Shown here one piece after another: positions 8,624 through 17,743 of a DNA stretch of 64,000 nucleotides (position 1 is the stretch's first letter; each line of letters opens with the position of its first letter). The notes beneath the pieces are model-generated. The model was given only the letters and a program-made list of their open reading frames with translations. It had not been told where the DNA came from and did not search any database. The stretch is from Clostridium sp. OF03-18AA (lineage in GTDB: Bacteria > Bacillota > Clostridia > Lachnospirales > Lachnospiraceae): the NCBI RefSeq assembly GCF_003478035.1, contig NZ_QUEP01000008.1, positions 78,775-142,774 on the forward strand, in the 5' to 3' direction. The position numbers and the translations under genes are program-made.

Positions 8624-9313
8624 ATGAATGAAAAGGAACAGAAGGAGATAAAGGCGGAGGAGGAACGGATCCGGGAGAATGGTCAGGCGACGCTTGAGGA
8701 GAACGGAAAGCGGATCCATCTTTTGTCGATCATCGGGGAGATCGAGGGACATGAGAACCTGTCGGGAAGCACAAAGACGACGAAATATGAACATATCCTA
8801 CCGGAGCTCGCCAAGGTGGAGAGCGATGAGACGATTGGCGGTGTCCTGATCCTTGTCAACACGATCGGCGGGGATGTGAGCTGCGGACTGGCACTGGCGG
8901 AGATGATCGCCTCCTTAAGCAAGCCGACGGTGTCTCTTGTCATCGGGGACAGCCATTCGATCGGAGTTCCGCTTGCAGTGGCATCGGATTATTCTTTTAT
9001 TGTGCCGACCGGAACGATGCTGGTGCATCCGGTGCGCATGAGCGGGATGGTGATCGGAACGGCACAGACGTATGAATATTTTGAGATGATCGAGGAGCGG
9101 ATCATAAGTTTTGTGTCGGAGCACAGCCGGATCGACAGGGAAAGACTGAAAAAGCTCATGCACAATACAAAAATGCTGACAAAGGATCTCGGGACCGTAC
9201 TTGTCGGAAAAGAGGCGGTGGAGTGCGGTCTTATCGACGGGGAAGGCGGGATCCGGGACGCGATCGGGAAATTAAACAGGATGATGGAAGAAAACGTTGT
9301 TTCCCACAGGTAG
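8624..9313 (+). CDS. ClpP-fold serine protease, TepA-like
   Basis: 229 residues of the ClpP/crotonase fold, closest in look to Firmicutes TepA (translocation-enhancing or sporulation-associated protease). Visible: NTIGGDVSCGLALAE, a serine in GDSHSIGVPLA and the histidine in TMLVHPVR, matching the ClpP Ser-His order. There is no signal peptide, so it should be cytosolic. ATG at 8624 is chosen since AAAGGAG sits 9 bases upstream; the frame back to 8552 would translate the hairpin. Translation may be limited when that hairpin folds. It lies directly before ftsK, a frequent order in Clostridia. Peptidase activity is inferred from the fold. Confidence 0.8.
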   Translation: MNEKEQKEIKAEEERIRENGQATLEENGKRIHLLSIIGEIEGHENLSGSTKTTKYEHILPELAKVESDETIGGVLILVNTIGGDVSCGLALAEMIASLSKPTVSLVIGDSHSIGVPLAVASDYSFIVPTGTMLVHPVRMSGMVIGTAQTYEYFEMIEERIISFVSEHSRIDRERLKKLMHNTKMLTKDLGTVLVGKEAVECGLIDGEGGIRDAIGKLNRMMEENVVSHR

Positions 9314-9357
9314 AAAATCCGGAACCGAAAATATGTTCGATTTGTGACTTCTTACGG

Positions 9358-9386
9358 TTGCATTTTGAAAATTTTTTTTGTATACT
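9358..9386 (+). promoter_or_regulatory. Promoter of ftsK
   Basis: TTGCAT at 9358, 17 bases including a T-run, TATACT at 9381. Good spacing and a near-consensus -10. Confidence 0.65.
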
Positions 9387-9431
9387 ATACTTTGGGGTAC
9401 TTGCCCTGTAAAATAAAAGGGGGAAAAGCAC

Positions 9432-12400
9432 TTGGCTGGAACCAGGAAACAAAAAGAAACGACAAAACAATCACAGACGTCCGCGAGAACGAGATCAGCA
9501 TCAACAGCGAAGGCAACAGGAAGATCCGCACAGGCGTCTAAAAATAAGACAGCAAAAAATCAGACAAGATCCACGGCAAAGAAGAGAGAGCCGGAACCGG
9601 AGTACGAGGAGGACACCGGATTTTTACAATCCGAAGCGGTGATCCTCGGAACATTTGCGGTATGTGTGCTGTTATTTTTGAGCAACTTCCATATCTGCGG
9701 ATTCCTCGGAAATTTCTTCAGCCAGATCATGCTGGGTGTATTTGGCTGTATCGGCTATCTTGCACCGCTCCTGCTTTTCGCAGAGCTGTTATTTTACGCC
9801 TCAAATAAGGGAAATATCCGCGCGGTCTACAAGATGATCGCGGTGGAGGTCCTGCTGATCGTGCTCTGCGGACTTGCGCAGCTGATCTTTGGAGGCGGAT
9901 ACCAGGAAGGGCAGACGATCCTCGATATCTACCAGTCTGCCGGCGCGAGCGGACTCGGCGGCGGTGTGATCGGCGGCGTCCTCGTCATGATCCTTCACAC
10001 AGCGGTCGGAACGATCGGAGCCTATGTGGTCCTCATCGTGTTCATGATCATCTCTCTGGTATGCATCACGGAGAGATCGTTCGTGTCCGCGGTGAAGAGC
10101 GGAAGCGGAAAAGCCTACCAGTACGCGAAGGAAGATTACAGCAGAAGAAAAGAGATCCATGAGGAGCGCCAGGCTGAAAAGCGCAGACTCCGGGAAGAAC
10201 AGCGCGTCCAGGGTGTAAACCTTGCGGCGACGGATTTCTCGAAAAATCCGGATTTCGGCGGGATCGCCGGCGGATATATGGGGGTTGTGGATGCCGAGGC
10301 GGTTTCTGAGACGGACGTGACGGAGGAGAAACAAGCAGCCTCCGGTACATATCATGAGGAAAAACAGGGTCAAAGATCAGAGGCGAAGCAGATGCAGCCG
10401 GATCCGGCCGATATCTTCAAAGGAAAGATCACGATGGGCGGATGTCCTCTTGAGGAGGCGGATGTCTCCCGGGAAGAGAGAACGGCGGAATCCCGTCCGG
10501 CGGAAGAGACTGCAAAGAATACAGAACGAGTTCCGTTTGCGGAAGCTCCGGCATCGGCCGGAACCCGTGAGGACGAGGACGTGTTTATCCGTCATGGGGA
10601 GAATGCCTTTGATGATCCGGATCTTTTCCCGGATGAAAAGAAGAGGGAGACGGAAGCCTGGGAGAGAAAACCGAAGGTGTCTGTCTTATCCAACATTCCG
10701 GATATCCCTGTCGGGGAGTCTGGGGAGGATGGTGAGATCCTCGCCGCGATGAGAAGAGACGCAGAGAGGAAAGCAAAGATCTTCCGCTCAGAGACTCCGG
10801 AGCAGAATGAGAGCGCAGAGAACCGGGAACCTTCAGAGATGCCGGAGACGGTATCCGCAGAGGGCGGACAGAAAATAGAAGCGGAGACAGGAGCAAAGAG
10901 CGGGGAAATGACCGCTGCCGCTGCTGAAAGTGAACCTGTATCTGAAACCGCGGAAACTCCGAAAACGTCCCGGATTTCAGAAGAAAAGTCCGTGATGGAT
11001 CTGACAGATGATGAACTTCTCGATACGGAGCCGTATGTGGAAAATGACGATTACTGGATCCAGGCGGCTGCGGAGCCGGGAAGCCGCGCTTACAGAGCGG
11101 CGCATCCGGAGAGTGCGGAGCACGATGATCCTGTGACAGAGTTCCATGACGACAGCGAAACGGACGAATGGGCTGAGGAAACCAGTCCGTCAAAAGTACA
11201 GGAGATCCCGGAGCCCGGACCAGGACCGGCGGATCCGATCGTGGAACCGGCGCCGGCTGCATCCGGACAGTCAGACATGGAACAGCCGACGTACCAGGAA
11301 GAGCGTTCACCGGATCGTCCGGCAGCCCGCGAATCTGCAGACGACAGGCGCAGGGTCGTGACCGCTTCCGGCAAGGTGATCGAAACGGATACAGAAGAGA
11401 TCATAAAGAAAAAAGCGGAAGCGAGAAAGCGGGAAGCTGCCGAGAGAGAAGAGGCAGGAAACGAAGTCTTAAAGGAGATCAAACAGACGGAGGAAAAACC
11501 GAAGAAACCGTATGTGATCCCGCCGCTTGATCTCTTAAAGAAAGGTGTTCCTGTGACGGGACAGTCGGAGCAGGAATTTAAGGATACCGCGATCAAACTC
11601 CAGCAGACACTCCGGAACTTCGGCGTCGGGGTCACTGTGACGAATATCAGCTGCGGCCCGACGGTCACCCGGTATGAGCTTCACCCGGAACAGGGCGTGA
11701 AGGTGAGCAGGATCCTGTCTTTAGCGGACGATATCAAGCTGAATCTCGCGGCTGCGGATATCCGTATCGAGGCGCCGATCCCAGGAAAGGCGGCTGTCGG
11801 GATCGAGGTCCCGAACAAGGTCAACAGCATCGTATATCTGCGTGATCTTCTGGAGAGCCCGGAATTTAAAAACCATAAGTCAACGCTGGCGTTCGCTGTC
11901 GGAAAGGATATCGGCGGCCAGGTCGTCGTTGCGGATCTTGCGAAGATGCCGCATCTTCTGATCGCAGGACAGACAGGTTCCGGTAAATCCGTGGGGATCA
12001 ATACAATGATCATGAGCCTCATCTACCGGTCGTCACCGGATGACGTAAAACTCATCATGATCGACCCGAAGGTGGTGGAACTTTCTGTATATAACGGGAT
12101 CCCGCATCTTCTGATCCCGGTCGTGACCGACCCGAAAAAGGCGGCTGGCGCGCTCAACTGGGCAGTTGTGGAGATGATGGACCGCTACAACAAATTTGCG
12201 GCCTCAAATGTCCGTGATCTGAAGGGATATAACGCGAAGGTTCAGACTCTGGCGGAGAGAGGGGATATCCCTGCTGATCAGATCCCGAAGAAACTGCCGC
12301 AGCTCGTCATCATTATCGATGAGCTGGCGGATCTTATGATGGTCGCTTCCAATGAGGTGGAGGACGCGATCTGCCGTCTGGCACAGCTCGCCCGCGCTGC

Positions 12401-12974
12401 GGGGATCCATCTTGTGATCGCGACCCAGCGTCCGTCCGTCAACGTCATCACAGGCGTGATCAAGGCGAACGTGCCGTCACGAATTGCCTTCTCCGTCGCA
12501 TCCGGCGTGGATTCGAGAACGATCCTCGATATGAATGGCGCGGAGAAACTGTTAGGAAACGGCGATATGCTGTTTTACCCGTCCGGCTATCCGAAACCGC
12601 TCCGTGTTCAGGGCGCTTTCGTCTCGGACGGCGAGGTATCAAATGTAACCGAGTTCTTAAAAGAACAGAACACGGATGCAGGATATAACACGGAAATCGA
12701 AAAGAAACTGAGCCAGTCCTCCTTCGGAGGAGGAGCGGGCGGACAGAATGAACGGGACGCGCTCTTTACGGACGCGGGCAAGTTCATTATCGAAAAGGAT
12801 AAAGCGTCGATCGGCATGCTGCAGAGAATGTTCAAGATCGGCTTTAACCGCGCTGCCCGGATCATGGATCAGCTTGCCGAGGCCGGTGTTGTAGGTGAGG
12901 AAGAAGGAACGAAGCCAAGGAAGATCTTAATGTCCATGGAAGAGTTCGAAGAATTCCTGGAAGCAGGATACTAG
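9432..12974 (+). CDS. ftsK: DNA translocase FtsK/SpoIIIE
   Basis: 1180 residues, long for Firmicutes (about 750-950). It starts at TTG 9432 behind AAAGGGGG. An Ala/Thr/Lys-rich tail comes first, then four membrane helices (about 65-215), then an unusually long acidic, Pro/Glu-rich linker (about 230-690). The alpha/beta ATPase motor follows with Walker A GQTGSGKS near residue 848 and Walker B IIIDELADLMM. A C-terminal winged-helix gamma domain closes it (from about 1115, RMFKIGFNRAARIMDQL), which reads KOPS/SRS sites. It pumps chromosome DNA through the division or sporulation septum. It has its own promoter; fhs follows after 96 bases. Confidence 0.93.
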   Translation: MAGTRKQKETTKQSQTSARTRSASTAKATGRSAQASKNKTAKNQTRSTAKKREPEPEYEEDTGFLQSEAVILGTFAVCVLLFLSNFHICGFLGNFFSQIMLGVFGCIGYLAPLLLFAELLFYASNKGNIRAVYKMIAVEVLLIVLCGLAQLIFGGGYQEGQTILDIYQSAGASGLGGGVIGGVLVMILHTAVGTIGAYVVLIVFMIISLVCITERSFVSAVKSGSGKAYQYAKEDYSRRKEIHEERQAEKRRLREEQRVQGVNLAATDFSKNPDFGGIAGGYMGVVDAEAVSETDVTEEKQAASGTYHEEKQGQRSEAKQMQPDPADIFKGKITMGGCPLEEADVSREERTAESRPAEETAKNTERVPFAEAPASAGTREDEDVFIRHGENAFDDPDLFPDEKKRETEAWERKPKVSVLSNIPDIPVGESGEDGEILAAMRRDAERKAKIFRSETPEQNESAENREPSEMPETVSAEGGQKIEAETGAKSGEMTAAAAESEPVSETAETPKTSRISEEKSVMDLTDDELLDTEPYVENDDYWIQAAAEPGSRAYRAAHPESAEHDDPVTEFHDDSETDEWAEETSPSKVQEIPEPGPGPADPIVEPAPAASGQSDMEQPTYQEERSPDRPAARESADDRRRVVTASGKVIETDTEEIIKKKAEARKREAAEREEAGNEVLKEIKQTEEKPKKPYVIPPLDLLKKGVPVTGQSEQEFKDTAIKLQQTLRNFGVGVTVTNISCGPTVTRYELHPEQGVKVSRILSLADDIKLNLAAADIRIEAPIPGKAAVGIEVPNKVNSIVYLRDLLESPEFKNHKSTLAFAVGKDIGGQVVVADLAKMPHLLIAGQTGSGKSVGINTMIMSLIYRSSPDDVKLIMIDPKVVELSVYNGIPHLLIPVVTDPKKAAGALNWAVVEMMDRYNKFAASNVRDLKGYNAKVQTLAERGDIPADQIPKKLPQLVIIIDELADLMMVASNEVEDAICRLAQLARAAGIHLVIATQRPSVNVITGVIKANVPSRIAFSVASGVDSRTILDMNGAEKLLGNGDMLFYPSGYPKPLRVQGAFVSDGEVSNVTEFLKEQNTDAGYNTEIEKKLSQSSFGGGAGGQNERDALFTDAGKFIIEKDKASIGMLQRMFKIGFNRAARIMDQLAEAGVVGEEEGTKPRKILMSMEEFEEFLEAGY

Positions 12975-13070
12975 GAACTGCGGCAGCTGTGTGGATATCA
13001 GACGGCTGCCGGACGCGAACTGCGCAGATCCACTGAAAAGTTATGCTACTACAAAAGGAGGATACCGATT

Positions 13071-14741
13071 ATGAAGACCGATATCGAGATTGCACAGGAG
13101 ACAAAGATGCTCCCGATCACTACCGTTGCATCCCAGTATGGAATCACTGAGGATGACCTGGAACTTTATGGAAAGTACAAGGCAAAGATCTCCAATGAGC
13201 TCTGGCAGGAGATCAAAGACAGACCGGACGGAAAACTCGTTCTGGTGACAGCGATCAACCCGACTCCGGCAGGAGAGGGAAAGACGACCACCAGTATCGG
13301 ACTTGCCCAGGCGATGGCAAAATGCGGAAAGAAGGCAATGCTTGCCCTCCGTGAACCGTCCCTCGGACCGTGCTTTGGGATCAAAGGTGGAGCTGCCGGC
13401 GGCGGATATGCCCAGGTTGTTCCGATGGAGGACTTAAACCTTCATTTTACCGGTGATTTCCATGCGATCACAACGGCAAACAACCTTCTGGCTGCTCTCC
13501 TGGACAACCACATCCAGCAGGGAAATGCACTTGGGATCGACCCGAGACAGATCCTCTGGAAGAGATGCCTGGACATGAATGACCGTGTGCTCAGAAACAT
13601 CGTTGTCGGCCTCGGTGCAAAGGCGGACGGCTTTGTCCGTGAAGACCACTTTGTGATCACGGTTGCCTCCGAGATCATGGCGATCCTCTGTCTGGCGACG
13701 GATATGAAGGACTTAAAGGAACGTCTCGGAAAGATCATCGTAGCATATAATTTCGCGGGAGAACCGGTGACAGCGAAGGACCTCAACGCAGTCGGCTCCA
13801 TGGCAGCGCTCTTAAAAGACGCTATCAAGCCGAATATGGTCCAGACCCTGGAGCACACAGGCGCCCTTGTACATGGCGGACCGTTCGCGAACATCGCCCA
13901 CGGATGCAACAGCGTTATGGCAACAAGAACCGCATTAAAACTTGCTGACGTTGCGATCACGGAGGCAGGATTCGGCGCGGATCTCGGAGCTGAGAAGTTC
14001 TTCGATATCAAATGCCGCAAGGCCGGCATCCATCCGGACGCAGTCGTTCTCGTTGCGACCGTGCGCGCGTTAAAGTATAATGGCGGTGTTCCGAAGGACC
14101 AGCTCTCCGAGGAGAACCTTGACGCGTTAAAGAAGGGAATCGTAAACCTGGAGAAACATATCGAGAATATCCAGAAATACCACGTTCCGGTCGTAGTTAC
14201 CTTGAACTCCTTCCTCACAGACACCGAGGCGGAGTACGAGTTTATCCGGAATTTCTGCGAGGAGAGAGGATGTGAGTTCGCTCTGTCCGAAGTATGGGCA
14301 AAAGGCGGCGACGGCGGTATCGAGCTCGCAAAGAAGGTATTAAATACTTTGGAGACAAAGAAGAGCGATTTCGCTCCGTTATATCCGGATGAGATGGGAA
14401 TCTCCGACAAAATCGAGACGATCGCGAAGGAGATCTACGGAGCCGGAAGCGTAAGCTATTCCCCGGCGGCGAAGAAGGCAATCGCAAAGATCACAGAGAT
14501 GGGATTCGGCGATCTTCCGGTCTGCATGGCGAAGACCCAGTATTCCTTATCTGACGACCAGAAGAAGCTGGGACGTCCGGAGGGATTTGATCTGACGGTG
14601 CGCGACGTCTATGTGTGCGCGGGTGCCGGCTTTGTGGTTGCGCTCACAGGTGCGATCATGACAATGCCGGGACTTCCGAAAAAACCGGCGGCGGACAATA
14701 TCGACGTGGATGAGAACGGAAAGATCACAGGACTGTTCTAA
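13071..14741 (+). CDS. fhs: Formate--tetrahydrofolate ligase
   Basis: 556 residues, the standard length. It makes 10-formyl-THF from formate, THF and ATP, feeding purine synthesis, fMet-tRNA and the methyl branch of the Wood-Ljungdahl pathway. The ATP-binding motif [11 protein letters not shown] near residue 65 and the family signature [15 protein letters not shown] are visible. ATG at 13071 follows AAAGGAGG. It is placed between ftsK and mur genes; the inverted repeat CGGCAGC/GCTGCCG (12981-13011) before it lacks a T-run, so read-through from ftsK is possible. No THF riboswitch is seen upstream. Whether the cell is an acetogen cannot be told from this gene alone. Confidence 0.95.
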   Translation: MKTDIEIAQETKMLPITTVASQYGITEDDLELYGKYKAKISNELWQEIKDRPDGKLVLVTAINPTPAGEGKTTTSIGLAQAMAKCGKKAMLALREPSLGPCFGIKGGAAGGGYAQVVPMEDLNLHFTGDFHAITTANNLLAALLDNHIQQGNALGIDPRQILWKRCLDMNDRVLRNIVVGLGAKADGFVREDHFVITVASEIMAILCLATDMKDLKERLGKIIVAYNFAGEPVTAKDLNAVGSMAALLKDAIKPNMVQTLEHTGALVHGGPFANIAHGCNSVMATRTALKLADVAITEAGFGADLGAEKFFDIKCRKAGIHPDAVVLVATVRALKYNGGVPKDQLSEENLDALKKGIVNLEKHIENIQKYHVPVVVTLNSFLTDTEAEYEFIRNFCEERGCEFALSEVWAKGGDGGIELAKKVLNTLETKKSDFAPLYPDEMGISDKIETIAKEIYGAGSVSYSPAAKKAIAKITEMGFGDLPVCMAKTQYSLSDDQKKLGRPEGFDLTVRDVYVCAGAGFVVALTGAIMTMPGLPKKPAADNIDVDENGKITGLF

Positions 14742-14819
14742 ATTATAAAAGTGAAAGAAAACTTGCAGGCGGGCGCTTTTTGTTCCCGCCTGTGCGGGTT
14801 ATGGGAAAGGATGACGACA

Positions 14820-16310
14820 GTGGTAATTGGAGATTGGTTAAAACGCATGAAATATGTTCTGGTTTCCGGCAGTCTGGATCAGAACGTGGATGAAGTGATC
14901 TATGATTCAAGAAAGGCGAGACCGGATTCTGTGTTCGTGTGCATTCAGGGCAGCACCAGGGATTCCCACGAGTTTATCCCGGATGTGTTAAAGGCGGGCT
15001 GCAAGGTCCTCGTGATAGAAAAAGAAGTGGAAGTCCCGGCAGATGTGACGGTGATCCGGGTAGAAAACGGAAGACTTGCACTGGCGGAACTCTCCGCGGC
15101 GAGATTCGGCTATCCGGCGGAGAAGCTGATCACGATCGGGATCACCGGGACAAAGGGAAAGACCACGACGAGCTACATGATCAAGGCGGTCCTGGAAGCC
15201 GCCGGAAAGAAGACCGGGCTTATCGGAACGAACGGAGCTGTCATCGGGGATGAGAAATTCCCGACCTCCAATACGACTCCGGAATCCTATGTGGTGCAGG
15301 AGTATTTCCACAAGATGGTGGAGGCCGGCTGCGAGTGCTGCGTGATGGAGGTTTCCTCCCAGGCACTGATGCTGCACAGAGTCGGCGGGATCATGTTTGA
15401 TTACGGCCTGTTCACAAATATTTCCCCGGACCATATCGGGCCGAAGGAGCATAAGAGCTTCGAGGAATATCTTTTCTATAAATCAAGACTTCTGACTGTT
15501 TGCAAAACAGGTGTCGTGAACCGTCTGACCGACCACTATGAGGAGATCACCCGTGATGCATCCTGCAGACTGGTGACATACGCGCTGGGCGGGAATGCAG
15601 ATTTTACAGGTGATGACATTCACTATGCGTCAGACCATGATTTCGTGGGGATCGAATTCTCCGTCCACGGACCGCTCAACGACAGAGTCCGTGTGGGAAT
15701 GCCGGGAAAATTCAATGCGGACAACGCTCTTGCGGCTCTCGCAGTGTGCTCTCTTGCGCTCTCCGGCGGAAGCGGAAACCTGGATGAAAAAACGCAGAAA
15801 GCAGTCCTTACTTCCCTTGAAAATGTCCGCGTGGACGGCCGCATGGAGATCGCCTATGTGTCAAAAACGTGCAGCGTGATCGTCGATTACGCGCACAATG
15901 CGGTCAGCATGGAAAGCCTGCTCTCGACACTCCGGGATTATCATCCGAAGCGTCTCGTCTGCGTCTTCGGCTGCGGCGGAAACCGTGCGAGGGACCGCAG
16001 ATATTCCATGGGCGAGATCGGCGGAAAGATGGCGGATCTCTGCATCATCACAGCCGACAACCCGCGGTTTGAGAAGAATGAGGACATTATCAAAGATATC
16101 GAAGTTGGTCTTGCAAAGACGGACGGAAAGTATATCGTGATCCCGGACAGACGGGAAGCGATCTTTTACGCGATCCACAACGCTGAGGAAGGCGACATGA
16201 TCGCGATCATCGGAAAAGGCCATGAAGACTACCAGGAGATCGAGGGAGTAAAGCACCATTTCCTTGACCGGGAAGTTGTGGAAGAGGCAGTAAAGGAGAT
16301 TGGAAAGTAA
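14820..16310 (+). CDS. murE: UDP-MurNAc-tripeptide synthetase, DAP-adding
   Basis: 496 residues. It adds the third amino acid to UDP-MurNAc-L-Ala-D-Glu in the cytosol. Mur-ligase marks: the ATP site GITGTKGKTTT near residue 110, SNTTPES, and DNPR near residue 420. DNPR selects meso-diaminopimelate, so the wall is probably DAP-type. I chose GTG 14820, which has AAAGGA 8 bases upstream and gives the family-typical N-terminus; the frame also contains ATG 14811 (ribosome site too close) and GTG 14751. A stem CAGGCGGG/CCCGCCTG (14766-14791) lies in the leader. It overlaps murF. Confidence 0.92.
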   Translation: MVIGDWLKRMKYVLVSGSLDQNVDEVIYDSRKARPDSVFVCIQGSTRDSHEFIPDVLKAGCKVLVIEKEVEVPADVTVIRVENGRLALAELSAARFGYPAEKLITIGITGTKGKTTTSYMIKAVLEAAGKKTGLIGTNGAVIGDEKFPTSNTTPESYVVQEYFHKMVEAGCECCVMEVSSQALMLHRVGGIMFDYGLFTNISPDHIGPKEHKSFEEYLFYKSRLLTVCKTGVVNRLTDHYEEITRDASCRLVTYALGGNADFTGDDIHYASDHDFVGIEFSVHGPLNDRVRVGMPGKFNADNALAALAVCSLALSGGSGNLDEKTQKAVLTSLENVRVDGRMEIAYVSKTCSVIVDYAHNAVSMESLLSTLRDYHPKRLVCVFGCGGNRARDRRYSMGEIGGKMADLCIITADNPRFEKNEDIIKDIEVGLAKTDGKYIVIPDRREAIFYAIHNAEEGDMIAIIGKGHEDYQEIEGVKHHFLDREVVEEAVKEIGK

Positions 16311-17698
16311 TGGAGAACGTAAGTGTTCAGGATATCGTTCATGCCACCGGGGGCGTGTTGCTCTCCGGAAACAGCGATGCCCTGTTAAATAAGATCCGTC
16401 TGGACTCCAGACAGGTGGAGGCGGGAGACCTCTTTGTGCCGATCATCGGTGAGAAGGTCGATGCGCACCGTTTTTTACCGCAGGTGGCTGAAAACGGCGC
16501 CGGCGCTGTCCTCACGAGTGAACAGAACGCGAAGACAGAGGAGATGGAAAAGACTTCCTGCGCATGGATCGCTGTGGATGACACGAAGAAAGCGCTCCAG
16601 GCAGTGGGACGTTATCTCAGAAAGCGCCTGACATTGCCAATCGTCGGCGTTACAGGAAGTGTCGGAAAGACTACGACGAGAGAGATGATCGCAGCGGCCC
16701 TCTCTGCCCGTTACCATGTATACAAGACTCTGGGAAACAGCAACAGCCAGGTCGGCGTCCCGATCACTGTGTCCGAGATCACAAAGGCGGATGAAGTCGG
16801 TGTCCTGGAGCTTGGAATGAGCGAGCCGGGCGAGCTCACCGTGATCGCGCAGATCGCAAAGCCGGATATCGCAGTGATCACAAATATCGGGATCACCCAC
16901 ATCGAGCAGCTTGGATCGCGCGAGAATATCTATAAAGAAAAGATGACGATCCAGGACGGACTTTCCGACGGCGGCGTTCTCGTCTTAAACGGCGATGACG
17001 ATATGCTGCAGAAGACAAAAGGAAAGGACGGCGTGAAGACCGTCTACTACGGAACCAGTGAAAACTGTGATTACCGCGCGGTGGATCTCGTCCTCACGGA
17101 CGGAAAAGCTGAATTTACGGCGCTCCACGGCAGAAAGACACAGAAGATCCGCCTGAATGTCATGGGCATGCACAATGTGATGAATGCCATGGCGGCCATC
17201 GCGGTCTGCTGTGAGCGCGGCATGACGATGGCGGAGGCAGCGGAGGGACTTTTAACGTTCCACGGCTTCAAACACCGCCAGCAGGTCTATGCGGACGGAC
17301 GCTTCACGGTGATGGACGATTCCTATAATGCAAGCCCGGCATCCATGAAAGCGGCGCTCGATGTATTTAAGGGACTCACCGGAAAGCGCCACATCGCTGT
17401 CCTTGCGGATATGAAGGAGCTCGGAGAGAATTATCTGGCCTACCACAGGGAGGTCGGTGAATACGTGGCAAATTCCGGGGTGGATCTCGTTGTGACACTC
17501 GGAGAGGCGAGCAAATGTCTTGCGGAAGGCGTCCGTGCGGTGAAGGAGATCCCGGTCGTGGAGTTTTTAGACCGCGACGAGATGGTGAAGTATCTGGAGC
17601 AGGAAGTAAAAGACGGAGACTGCATCCTCTTTAAAGGATCCAACTCCATGGGACTTTCCGCTGTCGCGGACAAATTTGCGGAACTGGCAGAGAAGTAA
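16310..17698 (+). CDS. murF: UDP-MurNAc-tripeptide--D-alanyl-D-alanine ligase
   Basis: 462 residues, typical. It joins D-Ala-D-Ala to the UDP-MurNAc tripeptide. The ATP site is GVTGSVGKTTTREM near residue 112, and NSNSQVGVP, ELGMSEPGE and MDDSYNASPASM are family motifs. Its ATG shares one base with the murE stop and its ribosome site (AAAGGAG) is inside murE, so the two are translationally coupled. The pair makes the last two cytosolic peptide additions of the precursor. priA follows after 45 bases. Confidence 0.94.
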   Translation: MENVSVQDIVHATGGVLLSGNSDALLNKIRLDSRQVEAGDLFVPIIGEKVDAHRFLPQVAENGAGAVLTSEQNAKTEEMEKTSCAWIAVDDTKKALQAVGRYLRKRLTLPIVGVTGSVGKTTTREMIAAALSARYHVYKTLGNSNSQVGVPITVSEITKADEVGVLELGMSEPGELTVIAQIAKPDIAVITNIGITHIEQLGSRENIYKEKMTIQDGLSDGGVLVLNGDDDMLQKTKGKDGVKTVYYGTSENCDYRAVDLVLTDGKAEFTALHGRKTQKIRLNVMGMHNVMNAMAAIAVCCERGMTMAEAAEGLLTFHGFKHRQQVYADGRFTVMDDSYNASPASMKAALDVFKGLTGKRHIAVLADMKELGENYLAYHREVGEYVANSGVDLVVTLGEASKCLAEGVRAVKEIPVVEFLDRDEMVKYLEQEVKDGDCILFKGSNSMGLSAVADKFAELAEK

Positions 17699-17743
17699 CA
17701 TAAAAACTGCTATAAAGCTTCTCAAAGAAAGGAGGGACCCGGA

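Noticed and set aside
10585..11310. Long minus-strand frame opposite ftsK
   Set aside because: Pro/Arg/Ser-rich shadow of the Glu/Pro-rich FtsK linker; no ribosome site.
12981..13011. Terminator between ftsK and fhs
   Set aside because: CGGCAGC/GCTGCCG can pair but the loop is long and no T-run follows.
13442..14410. 322-codon open frame on the minus strand
   Set aside because: It lies wholly opposite fhs, which has strong family motifs; no ribosome site and the composition is that of an antisense shadow.
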